48,654 bases of DNA from Anaerolineales bacterium. GTDB lineage: Bacteria; Chloroflexota; Anaerolineae; Anaerolineales; UBA11858. Made by a program: the position numbers and the translations under genes. Positions 7,560-16,413 of this stretch are shown piece after piece; the first letter of the stretch is position 1, and each line of letters opens with the position of its first letter. The notes beneath the pieces were generated by a model, which saw only the letters and a program-made list of their open reading frames with translations, searched no databases and had not been told where the DNA came from. The stretch lies in assembly GCA_021108255.1 (NCBI GenBank), contig JAIORG010000235.1, positions 1 through 48,654 on the forward strand, in the 5' to 3' direction.

Positions 7560-10500
7560 ATGGCAAAACAGGAACTTCTTATCATCAACGCTCTTAAAAA
7601 TATATTTCCAGAAGCGTCCTGGTCCTGGGCTATCCCTGCACTTAGACGCTCTGCGCCAATCTGGGGAAAATTGGAATCCGAAGGTTTCCCTCAAATCCTG
7701 GTCCAGGAAATTGGCAGTGAGCCAACTGACTGGACTCCAGGAAGGATTGGAGCTGCTGTACTGAACAGGGAATATTCGGATTTGGTGAATTGGCCGATTA
7801 ATTCATTCAGTGATCTTCCTGCTGAGTTAAGGACCCAGATTCACCAAACCTATCAGGATTATGAAAATAGCACAGATCAGATCCTGAGTCTAGGCGATGC
7901 TTTCCAATTAAGTCTTGCTTTGCTTGGAGAAAAGAATTCAGGCAAAACCTGGCAGGAAATTATCGGTCAGCTTTCTCCCCTGGACGGTTGGCTTTTCCCA
8001 TTGACTTGTCTATTTGATTTAGTTGAAGATCAGTCGGAATTTATCCAGGTTCTGGACCCGGATCTCGGGATGCACATCCTGCTTTCCAGGCCTTTAACCC
8101 CGGAAGCCCGGGTGGAAATGCTGAGCGGGATTTTGTTTACTATGGATACCGCCAACCTGGAAAAATGGATTAAGGCGTTAAATAAGGAAGTTCCTGACCT
8201 CGCGCCAAAAGTTGCTCAATCCTTATTGGCAAATCAAAAACTGGAACCCTCAAGCGTGCAAGAGAGCGTTACCCTCAGTCTCCTCAATCAGCTGACTGGA
8301 AACTCAGAAGCCGCTTTAAAGCTGCTCAAAGAAGCATCCGAGAAGAACCAGAAACTGCATGGCAAACTCGCTGCCAACCTGAACAAGGTTAAAGCGGGTC
8401 TTCAGCAGCCCCAGGTTAATGACAAGGCATGGCAGGAATTAACAGAAGCCATCAGCGAACCAGAGGGAATGGACGAGAATGTTCAGGAGATATCCGACAT
8501 CATCCGCTCTTTGCTGGATAATAAATACTATGCCGCAGCAGGTGATCTAATCAGCAAACTACAGGATCCGCTGCCAGAACATCCAGAACTTATAACCGCG
8601 CTTGCAGAATACGCGCTGTCTCAGAACCAGAAAACCCGGGCGGGGCAGTTAGCATTACTGGCTTTAGAAAAAACCGCTGAAGGGAAATCTCATCCGGAAA
8701 ACTTAAGTTCAGTACTGCTCCAGGTTGGGAGCCTGGAAGAGTGTATCCAATCAGCCCAATCATATTTATCAAAACATCCCAACCACCTGCAGACCAATTT
8801 GGTATTTGCTGAAGCATTAAGTCGGTTGGGAAATCATTCATCTGCAGCGAAACAAGCTCAAATCGGATCAATACTTAACCCCCAGGACATCTCGCTGCAC
8901 AGGAAACTGGCAGAATATCAAGAACAGGCAGAATCCTGGAAGGACGCACTGGAAACTCGCTCAAATATTTTGAGCAAGCTTCAATCTGTAAAAGAAGCAA
9001 AATCACAGCCAGAACCCTATTTACCTTTGATAGATTTATTGTCTTTTGCTGCTTGCGCCTATGAGGCAGGACAGCCCAAACGAGCCATTACAGCCTGCAA
9101 TCAAATCCTCGAACAAGACCCAGATAACAGCAGTGCTCATTCGTTAAAAGGAAAGTCTCTCTTCTCTCAAGGAAAACAGGATGAAGGATTTGCCCATCTG
9201 AACCAGGCAGTTGAGGTTTCGCCTGAGCTGGAGGAACCCTGGATTGCCCTTGCAGCCAGCCAGCTGGCATCAAAAGCGCCCGATAAAGCAATTCAAACTT
9301 TAAAATCAGGTGCCGCTGCCGCTTCGACACACGCCCGTGTGTTGTTAAAGCTGGGAGAGATTCAAAACAATAATCATCATCAATCGAAAGCATTGGAAAC
9401 ATTCAAAAATGCTGCGGCTTCAGCAGAAACAGAAGGTGTTGATCAAAAGACCTTTTATGATATTCAATACGGATTAGGCCTGTCTTATTACAAACTGGGG
9501 CACCTGAAACAAGCCCGCACCACATTTAAAGACCTTCAGAAACGATACCCGGCAAATGGCAAAGCCAATGCTGTTTACGGAAAACTAATGCTGGACATGA
9601 ATGAACCCCGGGGAGCTCTCCCCTATCTTGCCAGGGTGGTAGACGAAGATCCCCAGCAAGCTGAACCTTATCTGCAGTACGCAGATGCTCATTTACGAAT
9701 CGGCGCCAATCCCCAAGCTGCTGCCGCAGCCCTGGGTAAAGCCCTTTCGATTGATCCAGAAAACGAGATCGCTTTTGCCCTCCTCGGAGAAGCACATGCA
9801 TCTGAAGGAAATTACCAGGAAGCAATCTCATCGTTCCAAAAAGCACAAAACACCTCATTAAATTCAGATCCTTCCTGGTCTCCAAGAATCAGCCTGGGAT
9901 TGGGAAAGACTGCTGTACAATTGGGACAGGTTGAAACGGCAATTGCATCTCTCAAAGAAGGACATGAAAAATATCCCCAGAATCTGCCTCTCACCCATGG
10001 TTTAGCAGAAGCGTATCAAACTGCAAACTTAACCCCCAACGCGCTTGAAACAGCAAAACATGCCGCAGAGATCGCACCGCATGATCCGGAGAATTTATCC
10101 TGGATTGCTGACTTTACCTTAACTCTGGGATCTCCAGAGCAGGGAATTTCAGCCCTAAAAGAACTCGTACGGATTGATCCCGATCACCATGCCGCATATA
10201 TCCTTCTTGGAAAAGCATATTCTTCAGCTGGCAATGAAGAAGAGGCAGTGGCCACTTTCTCCAAATTCCTCACCTTTGAAGAAATCCAGCCCGAAGATTT
10301 ACTCCTGGCTGGGGACGAATTAATTAAAATAGGCGATTTTGATACCAGTATGAAATGCCTCACAACAGCTGTCAACATCTGCGAGGCAAATCCAACGCCC
10401 TCCCCCCTGCTGCCAAAAATCTGGTCTCGCCTGGCAGCCGGATTTGAGATGAACAGCAATCCTAAACAAGCATTGGAACTGCTTGATCAAGCCATCAGCG

Positions 10501-12887
10501 CCGACCTGGATCAGCCGGAGTGGAGAATACAAAAGGCCGATTTACTGATAGGACAGGACCGCTTCCAGGCTGCGATTGCCAGTCTCTCAAATGCTTTGGA
10601 TTTATCTCCTGATGATCCGGATTTACATGCAAAGATGGCCAGGGTTCAACAGCAAGTTTCCTCCCATGAAGAAGCTTTCTATCATTCTCAGGAAGCTTTA
10701 GCAGGATTCCTGGCTGAATCAGACAGGAAAGAAAAGCTTGCTGAAGCCCGTGCTTATGCAGCCGATTTAGCCTCTGCCACATTAAGGATTGATCAGGCCG
10801 AGGAGATTCTTTCCAGCCTTGACCTGAATCAACTAGGAAAAAACGGAAAACTTTTACCGGACCAGATTCATTCTCTTTGTTTGGCTGCTGAGATTGCCCT
10901 TGATCATAATCAGGAAGTGAAAGCTGCGGAAATCAGCAATCTGCTAGTCTCAAAGGAAATTGATCTCCCCAGGGCACTTGCCCTTCAGTCCCGGATCATA
11001 AACAGGCAGGGCAATCTAGAAAAAGCCCGGGAAGGTTTTGTTCAGGCAGTGGAAAAATGGCACAAACTGGCTGGAGAAGAAAAATCCTTCAGCACTGCAG
11101 TTGAAATTACTTTTGGAAAAACCGCCCAGGAACTTCATCGTTGGGACGAGTCCGCTAAACATATCCAGCATGCAGCTGATCTGGCTTCCACAGAAAAAAG
11201 AGTCATATTTGAACTTGCCCGGTCATATGTCACCAGAGCGGAAGCCCGCCGTTTTGCAGAGGCCCTTAAAGCCATTCGCCATGCTCCTGATCAAAGTGCT
11301 TTATCCAACGAGGTCTCAAAATCATTCCAGGAATGTATTCAAGCCCTTTATCAACAGGAAGTAGATTCAAAGCTGATCGATAAATTAAAAGCCCGGGGAA
11401 ATGCAGTGTTCTCACCAAACCAGGAAAATGCAGAGGAGCTCAAAAGAACCGCAGAAACCCCTGAAGAAACGGCAGCTCTGATTGCGGCGTTCCGACACAG
11501 CCGGCAAAAAGTATTTGCCTCCCAGACAGCCCTGGATAACCTGCAAGATCTGGGAAAAAATGCCATCCTGGACGCACAAATTGCCCTTGCGCTGCTAAAA
11601 ACCAAGCCGGAAACAGCCTACAAAGCAGCCGCTTCTGCCCTGGAAGTCGCTAAAAGAGCCAACCATTCCCAGATTCCTCTCTTTATGGTTCTGCTCGGGT
11701 TGGCGGCAAAACACATCGATGACCTGGTCTCTGCAGAAGAATCAATCCAGAAAGCGCTTCAAATCTGGGAGGACGAACCCCGCTGGTATGCACTGGCAGC
11801 AGAAATGACCCTGGATTACCCATCGGCAGTCAACCATTACTACCAGGCAATTGAATTGGAACCAGAGTATGCCACCCATTTCTTGGCCTTGGGTAAACTG
11901 CACTTGAAAGGCAACCAACCTCTACCTGCCATAAAGTCATTTGAAAAAGCCCTGTCCATTAAACCTGACTTTATTGACGCCTGGATCCAGCTCTCCTTGA
12001 GCAAACGGGTTATTCATCGTTTGCCGGAAGCGCTGGCGACCATAAATAAAGCCCTTTCTCTGGCGCCGGAACATAAAGAAACCAGAAAGACTGCCGCACT
12101 GATTACCTTTGAAAATGGCAGCTACCGTGAATCGGAAAAACATCTTGTATCCCTGTTAGGACAAGATCCGCACGATACCGATCTAATGGCTCTATTTGCC
12201 AGGACATTAGCCGCCCAGAAACAGCCAGACCAGGCATTGCGTGTAATGGACAAAGCAATATCCCTGGAAGAAAACGATCTTGACCTTAAACTACAGCGGG
12301 CAGGAATGATCAAAAAAATTGAAGGCCCTCTGGCTGCTATCGACGAATTGAGGATTATTGGCAGTCATCATCCAGACCAATATCCCCTGGTACTTGAGCT
12401 TGTCTCCACTCTCTCGGAAGCTGGTGAAGTGGATCAGGCAGTTCGAACCGCCCAGGACGTGCTTAAAAATGAAGAAATCGGCCATACCCGGGAACAAAAA
12501 GCTCACCTTCATCTCATAACTGGCCGGATGCTGCGAAAATCCGGACAACTGGATCAGGCCGTTCACCACCTGCATAAGGCGAAAAAACTTATTAATCCCA
12601 ATTATGAGGCCGTGCTTGAATTAGGACGGGTTCACAATGATCGGCGTCAATATGAACTGGCTTTGGATCAAGTTCAAAAAGCCATTGAAATTGCACCCGG
12701 AGAATCGGAAGGATATTACCAGGCAGGAAGGATTTTAAAAGAATTGAAATCATATGAACGTGCAGAAAGAATGCTCCGGAAAGCTTCCAAGCTTGCCCCT
12801 CATGACTTGAAAATTCACCGACAGCTTGGTGTACTGGTGACATTAAACCTCGTCCATGGTGAACCAAGAAAGGAAGTGCTGGTTTAA
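7560..12887 (+). CDS. Giant TPR-repeat protein (1775 residues)
   Basis: From about residue 330 to the C-terminus the protein is built of repeated 34-residue helical hairpins with TPR spacing, for example AITACNQILEQDPDNSSAHS followed by LKGKSLFSQGKQDEGFAHLN, and near the end ALDQVQKAIEIAPGESEGYY. Small residues at positions 8 and 20 and Pro at 32 are visible in many copies. The first 330 residues are also helical but lack clear repeats; they contain WSWAIPALRRSAPIWGKLE. There is no signal peptide or membrane segment, so it should be cytoplasmic. TPR stacks are protein-binding scaffolds. It lies between a small membrane protein and a clan CD peptidase, suggesting a complex of the three. The partner ligand is unknown. 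Confidence 0.85.
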   Translation: MAKQELLIINALKNIFPEASWSWAIPALRRSAPIWGKLESEGFPQILVQEIGSEPTDWTPGRIGAAVLNREYSDLVNWPINSFSDLPAELRTQIHQTYQDYENSTDQILSLGDAFQLSLALLGEKNSGKTWQEIIGQLSPLDGWLFPLTCLFDLVEDQSEFIQVLDPDLGMHILLSRPLTPEARVEMLSGILFTMDTANLEKWIKALNKEVPDLAPKVAQSLLANQKLEPSSVQESVTLSLLNQLTGNSEAALKLLKEASEKNQKLHGKLAANLNKVKAGLQQPQVNDKAWQELTEAISEPEGMDENVQEISDIIRSLLDNKYYAAAGDLISKLQDPLPEHPELITALAEYALSQNQKTRAGQLALLALEKTAEGKSHPENLSSVLLQVGSLEECIQSAQSYLSKHPNHLQTNLVFAEALSRLGNHSSAAKQAQIGSILNPQDISLHRKLAEYQEQAESWKDALETRSNILSKLQSVKEAKSQPEPYLPLIDLLSFAACAYEAGQPKRAITACNQILEQDPDNSSAHSLKGKSLFSQGKQDEGFAHLNQAVEVSPELEEPWIALAASQLASKAPDKAIQTLKSGAAAASTHARVLLKLGEIQNNNHHQSKALETFKNAAASAETEGVDQKTFYDIQYGLGLSYYKLGHLKQARTTFKDLQKRYPANGKANAVYGKLMLDMNEPRGALPYLARVVDEDPQQAEPYLQYADAHLRIGANPQAAAAALGKALSIDPENEIAFALLGEAHASEGNYQEAISSFQKAQNTSLNSDPSWSPRISLGLGKTAVQLGQVETAIASLKEGHEKYPQNLPLTHGLAEAYQTANLTPNALETAKHAAEIAPHDPENLSWIADFTLTLGSPEQGISALKELVRIDPDHHAAYILLGKAYSSAGNEEEAVATFSKFLTFEEIQPEDLLLAGDELIKIGDFDTSMKCLTTAVNICEANPTPSPLLPKIWSRLAAGFEMNSNPKQALELLDQAISADLDQPEWRIQKADLLIGQDRFQAAIASLSNALDLSPDDPDLHAKMARVQQQVSSHEEAFYHSQEALAGFLAESDRKEKLAEARAYAADLASATLRIDQAEEILSSLDLNQLGKNGKLLPDQIHSLCLAAEIALDHNQEVKAAEISNLLVSKEIDLPRALALQSRIINRQGNLEKAREGFVQAVEKWHKLAGEEKSFSTAVEITFGKTAQELHRWDESAKHIQHAADLASTEKRVIFELARSYVTRAEARRFAEALKAIRHAPDQSALSNEVSKSFQECIQALYQQEVDSKLIDKLKARGNAVFSPNQENAEELKRTAETPEETAALIAAFRHSRQKVFASQTALDNLQDLGKNAILDAQIALALLKTKPETAYKAAASALEVAKRANHSQIPLFMVLLGLAAKHIDDLVSAEESIQKALQIWEDEPRWYALAAEMTLDYPSAVNHYYQAIELEPEYATHFLALGKLHLKGNQPLPAIKSFEKALSIKPDFIDAWIQLSLSKRVIHRLPEALATINKALSLAPEHKETRKTAALITFENGSYRESEKHLVSLLGQDPHDTDLMALFARTLAAQKQPDQALRVMDKAISLEENDLDLKLQRAGMIKKIEGPLAAIDELRIIGSHHPDQYPLVLELVSTLSEAGEVDQAVRTAQDVLKNEEIGHTREQKAHLHLITGRMLRKSGQLDQAVHHLHKAKKLINPNYEAVLELGRVHNDRRQYELALDQVQKAIEIAPGESEGYYQAGRILKELKSYERAERMLRKASKLAPHDLKIHRQLGVLVTLNLVHGEPRKEVLV

Positions 12888-12951
12888 TGATCTCCTCAAT
12901 TGTTAAACTCACTGAAATCAAACATCCAACTCAATCCTGGATAAAAAGCTT

Positions 12952-15519
12952 ATGAAAAAATCCCCCTACTCCCCTCCTCGTCCAGGCGAACCTTGGGCTA
13001 GAGCGCAACTGCTGGACCTGCTAGGTGTTGCTGCAGCCGTCAATGAATATGGATTCATCAGGAAAGCTGCTCTTGGCTGGCTTTCAGCCTTCCCTGGAGA
13101 TTTGCCTGTTCAATTATTTCATGCTCAGGCAGTAGCCAAAGATCTCAACATCGATCAGGCTGCGATCCAGGTAGAAAAAATCTGCCTGGCAGATCCTGAA
13201 TATGTTGAAGCGCAGGAGTTGAGATTTGAAATATCTCTATCCGAAGGAAATCTCGGGATAATATACGGTGAACTGTATTCCCTAATGCCAAACAAGAGAA
13301 TATTCCGGGATCCGGATGTCAAGGGAATTTTGCCTGAATGGGCAGAAGTCCTGGCGCAAGTTCGTTCCTGTATTAATAATAAAGATCTGCTTGGAGCTAC
13401 AGAAAAACTGCCCGATCTGTTGGGATCAAATCCTGAATCGGCGTTAGCTGGAGTCACACACCTGTCAATTTTGCTTCAAGATCCAGACGCCCCGGAAATG
13501 GCAGTCCGCCAACTCGTCGAGCATTATCAGGAAAAATGGCCCGACAGTATCGCTTGCACCTTGATCCTGGCTGATGCTCTCATTAAAGGAGGACAATCCA
13601 ATCAGGGCGTGGGAATGCTTCACAAAGCCGCCTCTAATGATGTAACCGGTCAGGTTGCCCGGCGTCTTTGGGGTGAAAATCACCAATATCAAAACCTATG
13701 GCCGGATGTACTGCAAAGCCACATCGATGTTCGGGTACCAGCAGCCGTGAGTGGAGCCCTGGGCTGGAATCAACTCCCTGCCGGGCCTCCTGTTTTTTCA
13801 TCTGGTTCACAAGATAATAACGGCGAGGATAGTTCAGCCGGTAAAGCAAAAGGTCCGCTATCTGCTGAGACACTCCTGCAAATAGACAATGACCTCGAAT
13901 TTGCAGACCAGAAGGGCACCATCCGGGCGGAAGGTAAATTCCCCATGTACATCGTTTTTTCCACCCGCAAGGGCCTGGAAAAGAAATATGGTCCCGAAAC
14001 TTCCACAATTATCATCGAGGAAATGAAAAAAACCACCTACGCTGTCCGCTTAAAACCCGGCTGGGGAGCAGTGATGATGCTTGCTGATGATCCTTCCAGT
14101 ATGGCAAATTTTGGATTAAAACCCACTCTTTCCGAAGATCCCTGGGCATTAAAGCTAGCCCTGGTTGACCTGGACAAAGCCCTGGCACAAAAGGGATTGA
14201 TGATTGGGGCTTTATTAATTGTCGGTGGGCCAGACGTAGTCCCCCACCACAAGCTGCCGAATCCGGTTGCGGATATTGATACCGAAGTTCCTTCAGACAA
14301 CCCTTACGGTACCATCGATGAAAATTATTTTATCCCCGAATGGCCAGTAGGCAGACTGCCAGGAGGCGCAGGTAATGATCCTGGACTGCTTCTTGACATT
14401 CTCCGCAATATATCTGAACACCACATGGGGAAAAATGAAGAGGGCAAAACACTCTGGGAACGTTTCATCCTCTGGCTTTCACAGCTCTGGAGCATCAGCG
14501 TCCAAAACAATAACAGTTTTGGCTACGTCGCAGAGGCCTGGGAACAAGCCTCAAAAGATGTCTTTAAAACCATCCAGGAAAAAGGAAACCTGGTCACTTC
14601 TCCGCCTTTTGGCAAACACACTGAAATTCCAGTTCCTGTGACCCGCTACGGGTACTTCAATTTGCACGGTGTAGAAGACTCTCCAGATTGGTACGGTCAA
14701 AAAGATTTCACCAACGGAAGCCTTGGACCTGATTATCCGGTAGCTTTGCGTCCGCAGGATATCAACGCCTACGATGATGCACCTCTATTTGTATTATCTG
14801 AAGCTTGCTATGGAGCGCACCTCAACGGCAGGGAAGTTGAAGATTCCATTTCCCTAAAATATCTTTCCCGCGGATCCCATGCCGTGATTGGTTCTTCTGT
14901 AACTGCATATGGTTCTGTTTCTTCTCCATTGATTGCAGCGGACTTGTTAGCTGATTATTTCTGGAAATTCATTGACCAGGGTTTCTCAAGCGGCATTGCA
15001 CTTCAGAAATCTAAAATCGAGTTAGCCAGGGAAATGAATAAAAGACAGGGTTACCTTGACGGCGAAGATCAAAAGACTTTAATTTCATTCATGCTCTTTG
15101 GAGATCCACTGGCAAGTCCCAATACTGCCCAGCGCAAACAGCCCAAAACAATCTGGATCCCACGACAAACTCCTACCCAGGTAAAAACTGTTTGTGACCG
15201 GTCTAACTTAACCACTGATATTCCATCCCCGACCCTGATACATGTAAAACACGTTGTCAAACGCTACCTGCCGGGTATGGAGGATGCGGAAATGGTCCTC
15301 AGCACGGAGAAAGCTATCTGCAGCGGAGAAGGACATCAATGCGCCACTGCCCAATTTGGCAGCAAAGTTCGGGAAGAACACTTGCACCAGCGACATGTGG
15401 TCACATTAAGTAAAAAGTTTGAGATTCCTCAGCACAGCGGGAAGATCGTGCACCGGCACTACGCCCGGATGACATTCAACAAATCTGGAAAAATGGTCAA
15501 GCTGGCAGTTTCCAGATAA
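12952..15519 (+). CDS. Clan CD cysteine peptidase-like protein (C25/caspase-type) with helical N-terminus
   Basis: The first 230 or so residues of this 855-residue protein are helical and TPR-like (DQAAIQVEKICLADPEYVEA). From about 332 a Rossmann-like alpha/beta region begins (MYIVFSTRKGLEKKYG). It includes LLIVGGPDVVPHHKLPNP near 422 and SDNPYGTIDENYF followed by PVGRLPG, a pattern of peptidase family C25. The presumed catalytic pair is His572 in YFNLHGVEDS and Cys619 in FVLSEACYGAH, each after a hydrophobic strand as in gingipains and caspases. FGDPLASP closes the domain. The last 140 residues (His- and Cys-containing) are unassigned. No signal peptide is present, unlike secreted gingipains. 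It follows the TPR gene by 64 bases. A CHAT-type assignment is the alternative. Confidence 0.75.
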   Translation: MKKSPYSPPRPGEPWARAQLLDLLGVAAAVNEYGFIRKAALGWLSAFPGDLPVQLFHAQAVAKDLNIDQAAIQVEKICLADPEYVEAQELRFEISLSEGNLGIIYGELYSLMPNKRIFRDPDVKGILPEWAEVLAQVRSCINNKDLLGATEKLPDLLGSNPESALAGVTHLSILLQDPDAPEMAVRQLVEHYQEKWPDSIACTLILADALIKGGQSNQGVGMLHKAASNDVTGQVARRLWGENHQYQNLWPDVLQSHIDVRVPAAVSGALGWNQLPAGPPVFSSGSQDNNGEDSSAGKAKGPLSAETLLQIDNDLEFADQKGTIRAEGKFPMYIVFSTRKGLEKKYGPETSTIIIEEMKKTTYAVRLKPGWGAVMMLADDPSSMANFGLKPTLSEDPWALKLALVDLDKALAQKGLMIGALLIVGGPDVVPHHKLPNPVADIDTEVPSDNPYGTIDENYFIPEWPVGRLPGGAGNDPGLLLDILRNISEHHMGKNEEGKTLWERFILWLSQLWSISVQNNNSFGYVAEAWEQASKDVFKTIQEKGNLVTSPPFGKHTEIPVPVTRYGYFNLHGVEDSPDWYGQKDFTNGSLGPDYPVALRPQDINAYDDAPLFVLSEACYGAHLNGREVEDSISLKYLSRGSHAVIGSSVTAYGSVSSPLIAADLLADYFWKFIDQGFSSGIALQKSKIELAREMNKRQGYLDGEDQKTLISFMLFGDPLASPNTAQRKQPKTIWIPRQTPTQVKTVCDRSNLTTDIPSPTLIHVKHVVKRYLPGMEDAEMVLSTEKAICSGEGHQCATAQFGSKVREEHLHQRHVVTLSKKFEIPQHSGKIVHRHYARMTFNKSGKMVKLAVSR

Positions 15520-15539
15520 AACTTATCTTGAAAATAATA

Positions 15540-15576
15540 GACTCCCGGAGTTTTAAAAACTCCGGGAGTCTTATCT
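15540..15576 (+). terminator. Terminator after the peptidase gene
   Basis: A perfect 11-bp stem (GACTCCCGGAG at 15540-15550 and its complement at 15560-15570) encloses TTTTAAAAA and is followed by TTATCTTT. It lies 20 bases after the stop codon. Its core is shared with the hairpin at 15809-15846. Confidence 0.8.
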
Positions 15577-15620
15577 TTAAAAGTAAAGCCTCTTTGTATT
15601 TAACAAACCACTTTAAATTC

Positions 15621-15736
15621 ACTGCTCGAGGGAGAGAGCCAACTCTCCCGGGCGTTTTTGATTTGAGCTCTTTATGGATTCCTCACTGCGTTCGGAATGA
15701 CAGAAGTGTAGGGGCGACCCGTCGGGTCGCCCTTTT
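15621..15736. repeat. Intergenic repeat stack with two hairpins
   Basis: A 7-bp hairpin (GGGAGAG at 15630-15636, CTCTCCC at 15643-15649) is followed by GGGCGTTTTT. Next comes GATTCCTCACTGCGTTCGGAATGACA at about 15677-15702 (a common dispersed repeat type). Then a perfect 9-bp hairpin has GGGCGACCC at 15712-15720, loop GTC, and GGGTCGCCC at 15724-15732, followed by TTTT. Short frames through this stretch are not genes. Confidence 0.55.
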
Positions 15737-15808
15737 GTGTTAGATGAAAGTGTCATTAACTCGAATCTCAGGAGACTCCCCACAAAGGATCCATGATGAG
15801 ATCAGGAT

Positions 15809-15846
15809 AAAAGGATCCCGGAGTTTTAAAAACTCCGGGATCCTTT
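15809..15846 (-). terminator. Terminator for the HhH protein gene
   Basis: A long near-perfect inverted repeat, AAAAGGATCCCGGAG and its complement around TTTTAAAAA, lies just beyond the 3' end of the minus-strand gene at 15875. It is flanked by T runs on both strands, so it may work in both directions. Confidence 0.75.
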
Positions 15847-15874
15847 TGTCTTTAATATTCCTTTTCTTACTTAC

Positions 15875-16288
15875 TTATTTATTTTGCAGTGCCTCTAGTT
15901 TTTTCCAATCTTCAGCAGCTGTCAGTTTTGCCTGCGCCTGCCAAAAACCAGCATTCGCACTGGGAACATTTTCGCTTTTCAGTATCTGATCTAACTTCTC
16001 CGGGTCCAATAACCCCAACTGCTCATAGGTTAGGATTCCAGCTTTTTGCAAGGCTTCGGAAATTTTGGGACCAATGCCTTTGAGTTTCCGGAAATCATCC
16101 TTCTTAACCGGCAGCTTTATGGGATCAGCGCGAGGGGTATCAATTTCAACAGACGACGTTCTTTTATAACTCGGGGAAAAGAACCACCAGAAAAACCACC
16201 TGGTCAGGATGCAGATGGGAACGCCGATAAATAATATCCAGAACCAACCGGGGATGAAACTTCCTTTTTTACCAGCACCAGTAATCAT
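15875..16288 (-). CDS. Membrane-anchored helix-hairpin-helix protein
   Basis: The 137-residue product has one hydrophobic helix at about residues 14-37 (rich in Trp and Phe), then a polar linker. A helix-hairpin-helix domain begins near residue 65: DDFRKLKGIGPKISEALQKAG, broken here as FRKLKGIGPKIS then EALQKAG. GIGPK is the non-sequence-specific DNA- or nucleic-acid-contacting turn of such domains. The C-terminal part (FWQAQAKLTAAEDWKKLEAL) matches the longer double-hairpin form seen in many small bacterial proteins of unknown role. On the minus strand GGAGGG precedes the ATG by seven bases. What it binds at the membrane is unknown. Confidence 0.75.
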   Translation of the reverse strand: MITGAGKKGSFIPGWFWILFIGVPICILTRWFFWWFFSPSYKRTSSVEIDTPRADPIKLPVKKDDFRKLKGIGPKISEALQKAGILTYEQLGLLDPEKLDQILKSENVPSANAGFWQAQAKLTAAEDWKKLEALQNK

Positions 16289-16338
16289 TGTATTCCCTCC
16301 AATTTTTTGATGATCAACGGGTGTAACCTGAAAAATTG

Positions 16339-16367
16339 ATTATAACATTTAGAGGTGGAATACTCAA
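16339..16367 (-). promoter_or_regulatory. Predicted promoter of the HhH protein gene
   Basis: On the minus strand TTGAGT (16362-16367) and a perfect TATAAT (16339-16344) are separated by 17 bases, about 50 bases before the start codon. Confidence 0.6.
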
Positions 16368-16413
16368 TCACTCAATTCGAAAAATCATCCCCTTGGAGAA
16401 TATATGTTTTTCC

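Noticed and set aside
15528..15989. Short plus-strand frames downstream of the peptidase gene
   Set aside because: They cross terminators and repeats and, after 15875, lie opposite the HhH protein gene.
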